Origin: Mycobacterium pinniadriaticum
Lineage (GTDB): Bacteria > Actinomycetota > Actinomycetes > Mycobacteriales > Mycobacteriaceae
Reading direction: 5' to 3'
Length of the DNA: 64,000 nt
Assembly (NCBI RefSeq): GCF_026242045.1
Contig: NZ_JAPJDO010000022.1
Location: 34,829 to 98,828, forward strand
A program made the translations under genes and the position numbers. Below are positions 8,183-16,106 of the stretch, piece by piece. How positions within the stretch are numbered: the first letter of the stretch is position 1; the number at the start of each line of letters is the position of its first letter. The notes under the pieces are model-generated. The model did no database searches. It worked only from the letters and a program-made list of their open reading frames with translations, and was not told the DNA's origin.

Positions 8183-9472
8183 ATGGCCGTGGTCGCTCTC
8201 GCGGTGTTCGCCGTGGCCTATCTGCTCATCGCGACCGAGCGGATCAACAAAGTCAAAGCCGCACTCGGTGGTGCCGCGGTGGTCGTGGCGCTCGGTGTCG
8301 TGGGCTCCGATGACATCTTCTACTCCCACGAAACCGGCATCGACTGGAACGTCATCTTCCTGCTGCTGGGCATGATGGTGATCGTCGGCGTGCTGCGCCA
8401 AACCGGGGTGTTCGAATACACGGCGATCTGGGCGGCCAAGCGGGCCAAAGGATCTCCCTTGCGGATCATGATTCTGCTGGCCTTGATCACCGCCGCGGCC
8501 TCCGCGCTGCTCGACAACGTCACGACGGTGCTGCTGATTGTGCCGGTGACGCTGCTGGTGTGCGAACGATTGTCGGTCAACCCGGTGCCGTTCTTGCTCG
8601 CCGAGGTGTTCGCCTCCAATATCGGCGGCACCGCCACGCTGATCGGCGACCCGCCCAACATCATCATCGCCAGCCGAGCAGGTCTGTCGTTCAACGACTT
8701 TCTGGTTCACTTGGCCCCGCTGGTGCTGATCGCGCTGGTGGTTTTCCTGCTCTCCTTGCCGCTGTTGTTCCGCGGCTCGTTCGACGTCGAACCCGACCGG
8801 GTCGCCGAGGTGATGTCGCTCAACGAGCGGGAGGCGATCCGCGATGTGCGGCTGCTCGTCAAATGCGGTGTCGTGCTGGTTGCGGTGTTCGCCGCGTTCA
8901 TCGGCCACTCGATCATCCACGTCGAGCCGTCGGTGGTTGCCCTGTTGGGTGCCGGCGTTCTGATCGTCATCTCCGGTGTCCAGCGGATGCACTACCTGGG
9001 CAGCGTGGAGTGGGAGACCCTGCTGTTCTTCGCCGGATTGTTCATCCTGGTCGGCGCGCTGGTGAAGACCGGGGTGATCGCACAGATCGCCGAGTTCGCC
9101 GGGCGGCTCACCGGTGGCAACGCGTTGCTGGCGGCAATGTTGATCCTGGTGGTGTCGGCCGTCCTGTCGGGGGTGATCGACAACATCCCCTACGTCGCCA
9201 CGATGAGCCCGGTGGTCGCCGATCTCGCCGCGACAGTGACCAATCCCGTTCACGGCCAAGCGCTGTGGTGGTCTCTGGCGATCGGCGCCGACTTCGGCGG
9301 TAACCTCACCGCGGTCGGCGCCAGCGCCAATGTCGTGATGCTGGGGATCGCGGCCAGGGAAGGCCATCCGATCAGCTTCTGGGAGTTCACCCGCAAAGGC
9401 GTGATCGTGACCGTGCTGACCGTCGGCCTCGCCGTGCCGTACGTGTGGCTGCGTTACTTCGTTTTCGGTTGA
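8183..9472 (+). CDS. Ion transporter of the ArsB/NhaD (IT) superfamily
   Basis: 429 residues with about 11 membrane segments. Repeated elements typical of the ArsB/NhaD/citrate transporter superfamily are visible: LLDNVTTVLLIVPVTLL with NIGGTATLIGDPPNIII in the first half, and VIDNIPYVATMSPVVADL with GADFGGNLTAVGASANVV in the second. The two halves form an inverted duplication. M. tuberculosis ArsA/ArsB1 (Rv2684/Rv2685) belong to the same family, but no arsenate reductase or ArsR gene is present here, so an Na+/H+ or organic anion role is as likely as arsenite export. It starts 25 bases after the CBS gene. Its 3' end overlaps the convergent clpC2 gene by 19 bases. Confidence 0.8.
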   Translation: MAVVALAVFAVAYLLIATERINKVKAALGGAAVVVALGVVGSDDIFYSHETGIDWNVIFLLLGMMVIVGVLRQTGVFEYTAIWAAKRAKGSPLRIMILLALITAAASALLDNVTTVLLIVPVTLLVCERLSVNPVPFLLAEVFASNIGGTATLIGDPPNIIIASRAGLSFNDFLVHLAPLVLIALVVFLLSLPLLFRGSFDVEPDRVAEVMSLNEREAIRDVRLLVKCGVVLVAVFAAFIGHSIIHVEPSVVALLGAGVLIVISGVQRMHYLGSVEWETLLFFAGLFILVGALVKTGVIAQIAEFAGRLTGGNALLAAMLILVVSAVLSGVIDNIPYVATMSPVVADLAATVTNPVHGQALWWSLAIGADFGGNLTAVGASANVVMLGIAAREGHPISFWEFTRKGVIVTVLTVGLAVPYVWLRYFVFG

Positions 9473-10197
9473 CCCGAGCCCTGTGTGAGGGCCTGCAGTG
9501 CCGCAACGACGTCGATATCGGCGCGGGCCTTGTCGAATCCCAGGCGGTGCAGGGTGCCGTCGTCATCCTCGGCTTCCAGCAGGGCCAGCAACATGTGCTC
9601 GGTGCCGATGTAGTTGTGGCCCAAGCGAAGTGCCTCGCGGAACGTCAGTTCCAGCGCTTTTCGCGCAGCCGCGTCGAACGGGATCAGGGCGGGCATCTCG
9701 GTAGCGGGAGGCGGCAACGTGACAGCCGCGCGGACCGCCTCGTGGGTGATCTGCTGAGCACGCAACAGGGTAGTGGCCAGTGCGGCCGGATCGGTCAGCA
9801 ATCCCAGCAGCAGGTGGTCGGCGGTTATCTCGGCATTGCCGGCCTCGTGGGCGGCGTTCTGGGCGGCGACGACGGCGGCTCGGGCCCGGGGGGTGAACCG
9901 GGAGAAGCCCTGCGCTGGGTCGAGGTCGGCGGTCAGGTTGGGCGGCTTGGGTACGAAGCGCTTCTGCGCGGCCTGTTTGGTGACGCCCATGCTCTTGCCG
10001 ATGTCGGTCCAGGAGGCTCCCGAGCGACGGGCCTGGTCAACGAAATGACCGATCAGGTGGTCGGCGAGGTCACCGAGGTGCTCGGCGGCCAGCACCGCGT
10101 CGGTCAATTGTTCGAGAGCGTCGGTGTGAACACCCTTGATCGCATCGATGAAATCGTCGAGGCGAATCGGGTAGGCGACGCGAACCGGATCTTCCAT
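9454..10197 (-). CDS. clpC2: ClpC2-like protein: DNA-binding HTH plus Clp N-terminal repeat domain
   Basis: 247 residues. An N-terminal helical region contains a helix-turn-helix candidate (ASWTDIGKSMGVTKQAAQKRF, residues 61-81 in outline). It is followed by a duplicated Clp N-domain (about 98-240) with the paired signatures ITADHLLLGLL and IGTEHMLLALL. There is no ATPase module, so it is not an unfoldase. Mycobacterial ClpC2 has this architecture; it has been reported to bind cyclomarin-type antibiotics that target ClpC1 and to control its own expression. The sequence supports autoregulation: two perfect palindromes lie immediately upstream of the ATG. No ribosome binding site is seen between operator and start, so a leaderless transcript is possible. 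Confidence 0.85.
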   Translation of the reverse strand: MEDPVRVAYPIRLDDFIDAIKGVHTDALEQLTDAVLAAEHLGDLADHLIGHFVDQARRSGASWTDIGKSMGVTKQAAQKRFVPKPPNLTADLDPAQGFSRFTPRARAAVVAAQNAAHEAGNAEITADHLLLGLLTDPAALATTLLRAQQITHEAVRAAVTLPPPATEMPALIPFDAAARKALELTFREALRLGHNYIGTEHMLLALLEAEDDDGTLHRLGFDKARADIDVVAALQALTQGSGQPKTK

Positions 10198-10199
10198 CC

Positions 10200-10216
10200 G
10201 TCAACCGTAAGTTGAC
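10200..10216. promoter_or_regulatory. Palindromic operator 1 of clpC2
   Basis: GTCAAC-CGTAA-GTTGAC, a perfect 6-bp inverted repeat with a 5-bp spacer, ending 3 bases before the clpC2 ATG. A second copy lies 28 bp further upstream. Likely bound by the HTH of ClpC2 itself. Confidence 0.75.
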
Positions 10217-10227
10217 GAATCGCTGCC

Positions 10228-10244
10228 GTCAACTGTGGGTTGAC
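10228..10244. promoter_or_regulatory. Palindromic operator 2 of clpC2
   Basis: GTCAAC-TGTGG-GTTGAC, the same 6-5-6 palindrome as operator 1 with a different spacer. The centre-to-centre distance of 28 bp (close to three helical turns less a few bases) suggests two dimers bound on nearly the same face. Confidence 0.75.
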
Positions 10245-10324
10245 GGCAGCGGGTGTTCGCCCCCCGCCCGCCACGCTTCCCGATTCGCCACCGGCACCGC
10301 GGCGGAATCCATAAACTCGGCGCC

Positions 10325-12163
10325 ATGGCAGGCCTGCGTAAATCCGAAGAGCGGCCCGACATGACCAAGATCGACAACCGGGCGCCGTCGGTGCCCCGGA
10401 TGTTCCTCGATCGTGTCGCGGCCACGCCCAACAGCGAAGCGTTTCGCTATCCGGACCATGACGGGTGGACCAGTGTCACCTGGCAGCAGGTCGGTGACCG
10501 CGTCGAACTGATCGCGGCCGGGCTGATCGCCCTGGGGGTCAACCCCGAGGACCGGGTGGCGCTGGCGTCGGGGACCCGCTACGAGTGGGTGGTGGTCGAC
10601 TTCGGCATCCTGTCGGCCGGGGCGGCCACGACGACGGTCTATCCGAGCACCAACGCCGAGGATGTGGCGTTCATCGTCGCCAACTCCGGTAGCCGGATTG
10701 TGGTGGCGGAGAACCAGTCACAGGTCGACAAGCTGGTCGCCCACCGCGGCGAGTTGCCGGCCGTCGAGAAGGTGGTGATCATCGACGGCACGAGCCAGGA
10801 CGACTGGGTGATCACCCTCGACGACCTCGAACAACTGGGCAAGCAGTTGCTGGCGGACAACCCGACCGCGGTTGTCGACCGGATCGAGGCCATCCCGCCC
10901 ACGCAGCTGGCGACCCTCATCTACACCTCCGGCACCACCGGCAAGCCCAAGGGGGTGCGGCTTCACCATGAGGCGTGGACGTACACCGCCGCCGCGCTGG
11001 AGTCACTGCATGTCCTGACCGACAAGGACCTCAACTACCTGTGGCTACCGCTGGCCCACTCGTTCGGCAAGGTGATGCTGGCGATGCCGTTGCTGATGGG
11101 TTTTCCGACGGTGATCGACGGCCGGGTCGACAAGATCGTCGAGAATCTGGCGGTCGTCAAGCCGACGTTCATGGGTGCGGTGCCGCGCATCTTCGAGAAG
11201 GTGCACGGCCGGATCATCGAGACGATGGCCGAGGAGGGTGGCTTCAAGAAACGGATGTTCGACTGGGCGATCGAGGTGGGCCTGCGGGTCTCTCGCGCCA
11301 ACCAGGCCGGTCACCGGGTCGGCGCGGGCCTGGCTCTGCAGCGCGCGATCGCCGATCGGCTGGTGTTCTCCACCATCCGCGCGAGGTTCGGCGGGCGGTT
11401 GCGGTTCTTCATCTCGGGCTCGGCGGCGCTGGATCGCGATGTCGCCCAGTGGTTCGATGCCGTCGGGGCGATCGTGCTGGAAGGGTACGGGCTGACCGAG
11501 ACCTCGGCCGCGTCGTCGCTGAACCGCCCGGAGGCCTACCGGTTCGGCACGGTGGGGTGGACGTTGCCCTGCACCGACGTCAAGATCGCCGACGACGGCG
11601 AGGTATTGCTCAAGGGGCCCGGTGTGATGAGCGGGTATCACGATCTGCCCGAGGCCACCGCCGAGGCCATCAACGGTGAGGGCTGGTTCCACACCGGCGA
11701 TATCGGCGAGCTGGATGCCGAGGGCTACCTGCGGATCACCGACCGCAAGAAGGACATGTTCAAGACCTCACAGGGCAAATATGTCGCGCCCTCGGCGATC
11801 TCGGCGGCATTCAAGGGTCTGTGCCCGTTCGCCAGCGAGATCATCATCTACGGCGAGGGCAAGCCGTACTGTGTCGCCCTGGTTAGCCTGGACGGCGAGG
11901 CGATCAGGGAGTGGGCTGACCGAAACGGCCTGGAGGGCAAGTCCTTCTCCGAGATCGCCACCGACGAGAAGACCAAGGCGATGATCGGGGAGTACGTCGA
12001 GACCCTCAACAAGCACCTCAACCGGTGGGAGCAGGTCAAGCGGTTCTCCATCATCGACCGCGAATTGACGGTCGAGGCCGGCGATCTGACGCCGAGCCTC
12101 AAGCTCAAGCGCAAGGCCGTCGTGGAGAACTTCCACGGCAACATCGACCAGCTGTACGGCTAG
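10325..12163 (+). CDS. Long-chain fatty acyl-CoA synthetase (AMP-forming, FadD family)
   Basis: About 612 residues of the ANL adenylating superfamily: ATP loop YTSGTTGKPKGV, acyl-adenylate motif EGYGLTETSAASS, hinge region WFHTGDIGELD with ITDRKKDMFKTSQGKYVAP. It activates a fatty acid to acyl-AMP and then acyl-CoA in the cytoplasm or at the membrane face. The length and the DRKKDMFKTSQGKYVAP region match bacterial long-chain ligases of the FadD15 type. Start taken at ATG 10325 (MAGLRKSEERPD); an ATG at 10361 is nearly as good. The next gene is a phospholipid-type acyltransferase on the same strand 73 bases downstream, which could use the acyl-CoA made here. The fatty acid preferred is not readable. 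Confidence 0.88.
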   Translation: MAGLRKSEERPDMTKIDNRAPSVPRMFLDRVAATPNSEAFRYPDHDGWTSVTWQQVGDRVELIAAGLIALGVNPEDRVALASGTRYEWVVVDFGILSAGAATTTVYPSTNAEDVAFIVANSGSRIVVAENQSQVDKLVAHRGELPAVEKVVIIDGTSQDDWVITLDDLEQLGKQLLADNPTAVVDRIEAIPPTQLATLIYTSGTTGKPKGVRLHHEAWTYTAAALESLHVLTDKDLNYLWLPLAHSFGKVMLAMPLLMGFPTVIDGRVDKIVENLAVVKPTFMGAVPRIFEKVHGRIIETMAEEGGFKKRMFDWAIEVGLRVSRANQAGHRVGAGLALQRAIADRLVFSTIRARFGGRLRFFISGSAALDRDVAQWFDAVGAIVLEGYGLTETSAASSLNRPEAYRFGTVGWTLPCTDVKIADDGEVLLKGPGVMSGYHDLPEATAEAINGEGWFHTGDIGELDAEGYLRITDRKKDMFKTSQGKYVAPSAISAAFKGLCPFASEIIIYGEGKPYCVALVSLDGEAIREWADRNGLEGKSFSEIATDEKTKAMIGEYVETLNKHLNRWEQVKRFSIIDRELTVEAGDLTPSLKLKRKAVVENFHGNIDQLYG

Positions 12164-12236
12164 CGGGCGTCCGCGCCGCTTGCCGCGCCGACGCGGGTCT
12201 CGGGCGTAACCTGTGGCTTGGATCGAGGACGTGAGC

Positions 12237-13058
12237 ATGGTGGGCGACAGCGACGTCGGGCCGGTGGAAGTCGGCAGGTGGGATCGGGAGTTGACGCGCC
12301 GTGTGATGGCGGCGGTACGCCCGATCGTCAAGGTCTACTACCGGTCTGAGGTGCGCGGTCTGGACAATGTCCCGGCCGGTGCCAGCCTGATGGTCTGCAA
12401 TCATTCCGGCGGCGTGGTCACGCCCGACGCGGCGGTGCTGGCCGTCGACTACTACGACAAATTTGGCTATGACCGCCCACTCTACGTGTTGGCGCATGAC
12501 CTGCTCTTCCACCCGCCGGCCGCCGAGCTGCTGGTGCACCTCGGCGTTGTACACGCCAGTCCGGACAACGCCGCAGCAGCGTTGGCGAGTGGGGCGACGA
12601 CCCTGGTGTATCCCGGCGGAGACTACGACGTCTACCGACCGACAGTGCGGGAGAACATCATCGACTTCGGCGGCCGGACGGGCTATGTGACAACAGCGGT
12701 ACAGGCCGGTGTGCCAATTGTGCCGGCGGTATCCATCGGGGGACAGGAGAACCAGTTCTATCTGACGCGGGGCCGGTGGCTGGCCCGGGCCTTGCGCCTT
12801 GCCGGGCTGGAACGCAGACTGGGGCGAACCGATATCCTGCCGATCAGCGTCGGATTCCCGTTCGGCCTCAGTGTGCTGGTGCCGGTGAACATGCCGCTGC
12901 CCACCAAGATCATCACCGAGGTGCTCAAGCCCATCGATGTCATTGCCGAGTACGGCGACGATGCTGATGTCGTTGAGGTCGATGCTCACGTCCGCCGGGT
13001 CATGCAGGCTGCACTGCACCGGCTTTCGCGCAAACGGCGCATCCCGATACTCGGTTAG
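12237..13058 (+). CDS. Lysophospholipid acyltransferase-family protein (PlsC-like)
   Basis: 273 residues. After an amphipathic N-terminus, the acceptor motif region reads LMVCNHSGGVVTPD, in place of the usual HxxxxD box. Later blocks LVYPGGDYDVYRPT (motif III-like, glycine-rich with acidic residues) and VPIVPAVSIGG (motif IV-like) fit glycerolipid acyltransferases of the actinobacterial branch that pairs with FadD ligases. It probably moves an acyl chain from acyl-CoA to a lysolipid or other alcohol at the membrane. Start at ATG 12237 behind GAGGACGTGAGC; an upstream GTG at 12213 is possible. No clear membrane segment except a hydrophobic patch near the N-terminus. Confidence 0.75.
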   Translation: MVGDSDVGPVEVGRWDRELTRRVMAAVRPIVKVYYRSEVRGLDNVPAGASLMVCNHSGGVVTPDAAVLAVDYYDKFGYDRPLYVLAHDLLFHPPAAELLVHLGVVHASPDNAAAALASGATTLVYPGGDYDVYRPTVRENIIDFGGRTGYVTTAVQAGVPIVPAVSIGGQENQFYLTRGRWLARALRLAGLERRLGRTDILPISVGFPFGLSVLVPVNMPLPTKIITEVLKPIDVIAEYGDDADVVEVDAHVRRVMQAALHRLSRKRRIPILG

Positions 13059-13151
13059 CATGACGAGCCTCCTCCGGGGTGCGGACATTCTTGGTCATGT
13101 CCGCGAGCCGACGTAGTCTTGAGGCCGGGTCGGAGCGAGGATGGGGCGGTA

Positions 13152-13667
13152 ATGAGGCATTGTGCTGTGCTGGCAGCCACGGCATCGGTGGCCGCCGCGT
13201 TCTCGCTCGTGGCGGTGCCCGCGCACGCAGACAATCCGGTACCGGCCGCTGGCGCCCCATGCCTGTCGGCTTTCGCGAACGCCATGACGCAGCTGCCCGG
13301 CGGCCGGGACTTCCTGGTGTGCCAGGCCGATCAGGATCGTCCGGGCCGCTGGGCACCCGTCGACACGCCGTTCGATCCGGCCGACACGTGGTTGAGCTAC
13401 GGGCCCGCGATCACGTTGCACGGGCAGGGTTTTCGCAATCCGAACCTCCGTTCGGGCCAGTGGACAGCCAAGCCGCTGGCCCCGGACACGGTGTGCGGCG
13501 CCGATCAGGTCACCGTGGTGAGCGCGGGAGTGCTTGCCCCACTGGTGCATTCGGAGGGTCCGCCGGGCGAGCAGTTGCAGCTGGAGGTCTTGCCCAAGTT
13601 GTTCACCATCACGCTGAGCGGTGATTGCCTGTGGACTGAGGACCAACCGCCCGGGGTGGGGTGGTAG
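13152..13667 (+). CDS. Secreted protein of unknown function
   Basis: 171 residues starting MRHCAVLAATASVAAAFSL, a clear Sec signal peptide with likely cleavage after VPAHA. The mature part has four Cys residues in pairs (PCLSAF, VCQAD, VCGAD, DCLWTE) that could form two disulfides, and ends in a short Pro/Gly tail. No catalytic motif is visible. Small Cys-paired exported proteins of this type are common in mycobacteria and mostly uncharacterised. GGGGCGGTA precedes the ATG. The next gene begins four bases after its stop. Confidence 0.7.
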   Translation: MRHCAVLAATASVAAAFSLVAVPAHADNPVPAAGAPCLSAFANAMTQLPGGRDFLVCQADQDRPGRWAPVDTPFDPADTWLSYGPAITLHGQGFRNPNLRSGQWTAKPLAPDTVCGADQVTVVSAGVLAPLVHSEGPPGEQLQLEVLPKLFTITLSGDCLWTEDQPPGVGW

Positions 13668-13670
13668 CCC

Positions 13671-13961
13671 GTGTTTCGTCTGACGGTGCAGGATGTCTTC
13701 TTCATCAAAGGGCGCGGTCTGGTCGCCACCGGGCGCGTCGAGGCCGGCGCGGTCCGGGTCGGCGACGTGGTGCGGATCAACGGCGCCCGTGCGGTGATGG
13801 TCGAGGCCGTCGAACAATTCCGCAAGAAGGTGGACGAGGCGGTGGCGGGGGACAACGTCGGCCTGCTGTTCTCCGGGCTCGGCCGCAGCGACGTGTCGCC
13901 GGGGGACGTACTGACCTCCGGTGGCGAACCCGCGGCGGGCGGCGTCGAGGTGAGCTTGTAG
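13671..13961 (+). CDS. Stand-alone EF-Tu domain-2-like beta-barrel protein
   Basis: 96 residues reading VFRLTVQDVFFIKGRGLVATGRV in outline, then VGDVVRING, VEAVEQFRKKVDEAVAGDNVGLLFSGL and DVSPGDVLTSGG. This is the second domain (beta-barrel) of translational GTPases of the EF-Tu type, including the equivalents of the EF-Tu aminoacyl-tRNA-side loops, but there is no GTPase domain or domain 3. As a single barrel it cannot hydrolyse GTP; it may bind RNA or a partner. Start GTG 13671, four bases after the secreted-protein stop, so probably co-transcribed. Function unknown. Confidence 0.7.
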   Translation: MFRLTVQDVFFIKGRGLVATGRVEAGAVRVGDVVRINGARAVMVEAVEQFRKKVDEAVAGDNVGLLFSGLGRSDVSPGDVLTSGGEPAAGGVEVSL

Positions 13962-13972
13962 GCGATCGGGAA

Positions 13973-14021
13973 AAGTGGTCCCCAGGGGCGGGGGGCCGGT
14001 GGCCCAAGGGGGTGGCCACTT
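13973..14021. terminator. Possible hairpin after the EF-Tu-domain gene
   Basis: AAGTGG at 13973-13978 pairs with CCACTT at 14016-14021, with G/C-rich inner stems (CCCC/GGGG). It lies 11 bases past the stop at 13961. No T-run follows, as usual in mycobacteria. The inner pairing is imperfect. Confidence 0.35.
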
Positions 14022-14195
14022 CGCGTAGCCCACCCCTGGAGACCCGCTCATGACGGTCGGCCCGGGGTGATGGTTGACCGGGACCCGACCGGTCGGCTGT
14101 GTTTTTGCGTCGTCTGAAATGTACGACACCGGGCGGCTGCAGGAGCCGACTTCGCGGAGAAAAATTGACGACTGGGAAAGGCGTGCTCCACCAGG

Positions 14196-14484
14196 TCACC
14201 GGCCGTGCGACGAGGCCGTGTGACAGGGAATGGGGGCGCCGGTCATGGTCGAGGGGTCCGCGCACAGCCGCAGGGCCGGGAACCGGGGAATGTGCTGGGA
14301 GTAGACGGTCTTCAGCTCCAGGCGGGCCAGTGCGGCGCCAACGCGGTAGTGCAGGCCGTGGCCGAATCCGACGTGGGCGGCGCCGGTACGGGCAAGGTCG
14401 ACCCGGTCGGGGTCGGCCAGCAGGGCCTGCCATTGGTCGAGATGGGTGAGCAGCGTCAAACGGCAGCTGCTCAAGAGCGGTCAT
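14196..14484 (-). pseudogene. Cytochrome P450 relic with internal deletion and lost heme Cys
   Basis: The minus strand begins like an intact gene (ATG 14484 behind GAGGA, MTALEQLPFD) and then shifts frame. It continues with an I/J-helix-like piece (LTLLTHLDQWQALLADPDR) and jumps straight to the heme loop and L-helix (HVGFGHGLHYRVGAALARLEL) and a C-terminal FPALRL. The ExxR region and most of the enzyme (some 300 residues) are missing. The heme-ligand position reads HYRVG instead of HYCVG, a TGC-to-CGC change, so it cannot bind heme as a P450. It is the remains of a CYP gene, not a working protein. Confidence 0.75.
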
Positions 14485-14837
14485 GGCAGTCCTCGGGGTT
14501 GGGGTCCATTGGCGCACTACGACGGTTGGGGACCTGGCGCGGGGGATTTTCAGTACTATCAGTCTTGTTGTGGCTGGCGGGCACTCGGCCGGTCCGCCGT
14601 CGGTGCCTGCCTCCCTGAGCGTCATCGAAACATATTGGACTGTAGGAAAATTCGATGACCTCTGCGGTGCTGCAGCTGGCGCCGTTTGCCCGCCGACTTG
14701 CGGTGGTAGGCTAGAGCGATACCGGCGACAGGGCTACGAATACCCGTGTGATGGCGCCGTACTTCCAAACTAGCGACGACAGCCTCACTACCTCTGGTTG
14801 GTAGCTAGTTCCAACAACCCCGATGGGGGTGCCGGCA
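14485..14837. other. Non-coding stretch, no gene seen
   Basis: 353 bases between the P450 relic and a small membrane-protein gene. Base composition is lower in GC than the flanks and stop codons are frequent in all frames. A 20-codon ORF at 14655 has no support. Nothing else is recognised. Confidence 0.6.
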
Positions 14838-15008
14838 GTGACGCTAGTCGATTGGTTCGGACGAATCTGGCACAGGTTGCAGCGCCGACTCAGGTATGAC
14901 GCCCGCCATAGTGAGGGCTACTTGCCTCCGGCGGCCAAGTACGTGGTCGCCGCCCTGGTCTTTGCGGCGACAGTTGTCTTAATCGCCTACGCCCTGACGG
15001 TCAGGTGA
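14838..15008 (+). CDS. Small single-pass membrane protein
   Basis: About 56 residues from GTG 14838 (an ATG at 14823 would add five). The product has a basic, aromatic N-terminal half (WFGRIWHRLQRRLRYDARH) and one transmembrane helix near the C-terminus (YVVAALVFAATVVLIAYAL), so the N-terminus is probably cytoplasmic. No family is recognised. GGGGGT precedes the start. Accepted because of the convincing hydrophobic segment, but short ORFs of this size can occur by chance. Confidence 0.45.
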   Translation: MTLVDWFGRIWHRLQRRLRYDARHSEGYLPPAAKYVVAALVFAATVVLIAYALTVR

Positions 15009-15362
15009 ACGGCGGGTTCGCAGCGGTGCGCTCCAGCGCTGCGTATTGCCAAGGGTGACAACGAGATTAGGGCAGATTCGGCGTTCGCCGGTGATCACCT
15101 TCGCGAAGCCGTCACGGCATAGGCCCCGGACGCTGCGCGCCGTGCACTCAGGCAAAGGCGAGCGAGGGCCGGGTGCCCGAGGTCGAGCAGGGCGGCGAGC
15201 CTGCGCCGGCCACTGAAGGTCGGTGCCGGGCACGTGTGGTTGGACGGCGACAACCTCGTCGACCCACCCGGCAGCGGCTAGTGTCGTCCTGGTCGCACCC
15301 AGGGTGCTCGGCGGTGTGCCCGTGGGCGGGCTGGAACGGGCGCGACGGATTCGAGGGGTCAT
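15009..15362. other. Non-coding stretch, no gene seen
   Basis: 354 bases. Reading frames on both strands here give Arg/Pro-rich translations typical of non-coding GC-rich DNA. It must carry the promoter of the 15363 gene; no clear -10/-35 pair could be assigned. Confidence 0.5.
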
Positions 15363-15743
15363 ATGCGTAGCTGGGGCGCCGCCGTCGCGGCCGGTTTGAC
15401 CTCAGGCGTCTTCTCGGCAATCGCCGTCGTGGTGCTGCTATCTCGCATGTGGGCTGCCTGCGACGTCGGGATCAACTCGTCGGCGAACGCGTTGGGCCTT
15501 CTGCTGTTCACCGCACCCGCTGTGGCGGTCGTTGGCGGTGTCGCGGGGGCACTCGCGTTCTGGCTGATCGTCCGGACCGGTAGGCGGGGGGCGGCCATTG
15601 CGGCGTGCGCTGGTGCGGCGTGCGCGACACTGGTCGTCGTCTGGGTCGCTGTGGCAGTGCAACACAATCCCGGCGGGGACTATCCCGCACCGCTTTGCGT
15701 CGACAACATCCCGCCCTGGTGGCCCGAGTCGATACCGATCTGA
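15363..15743 (+). CDS. Integral membrane protein of unknown function
   Basis: 126 residues with three predicted membrane helices (GAAVAAGLTSGVFSAIAVVV; LGLLLFTAPAVAVVGGVAGAL; AAIAACAGAACATLVVVWV, each given in part) and a short outside tail with PPWWPESIPI. GAGGGG sits five bases before ATG 15363, a good start signal. No family is recognised. A CDVG and a PLCVDN Cys could pair on the outer face. It stands alone. Confidence 0.6.
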   Translation: MRSWGAAVAAGLTSGVFSAIAVVVLLSRMWAACDVGINSSANALGLLLFTAPAVAVVGGVAGALAFWLIVRTGRRGAAIAACAGAACATLVVVWVAVAVQHNPGGDYPAPLCVDNIPPWWPESIPI

Positions 15744-16106
15744 CAGGTCGGGCGGTGCCGATATCGAACAGAACGCGCTGTCACGGAAGTTGGGACCGGA
15801 GGTGAACTGCGGGGCCGTCTTCCGCTAATTCACCAGGTGGCGAGATCGCTGCCCGCCTCTGCTGGGGCGGGATCGTCACACAACGGGACCCGCCACGGCG
15901 GCTTGGGGGTTTTGGCCCTGGCGGATCCATGAATATGCAACGTCCTTGCGGCCGCCGCGGTAACCACCCACGGCGCGACTCCGCGCAGGCAACCCCAGAC
16001 AAGGTGTGCGTAGGGCCACGACAAATTTGTTTGGCTCGTTTAGCCCTGCAAATCCTCGGAATCAAAAAGCGACGGCTCGGCCTCTCTCCGGCTTTAGTAT
16101 CGAGCC
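15744..16106. other. Non-coding stretch, no gene seen
   Basis: 363 bases, including an AT-richer part near 16020-16075 that probably holds the promoter of the 16107 gene. No ORF with coding character and no RNA gene recognised. Confidence 0.5.

Noticed and set aside
12105..13088. 327-codon minus-strand ORF
   Set aside because: Lies fully opposite the acyltransferase gene, which has the NHSGG and PGGDYD motifs and a better start.
14655..14714. 20-codon ORF starting MTSAVLQLAPFARRLAVVG
   Set aside because: Too short, no ribosome binding site and no neighbour that would call for a leader peptide.
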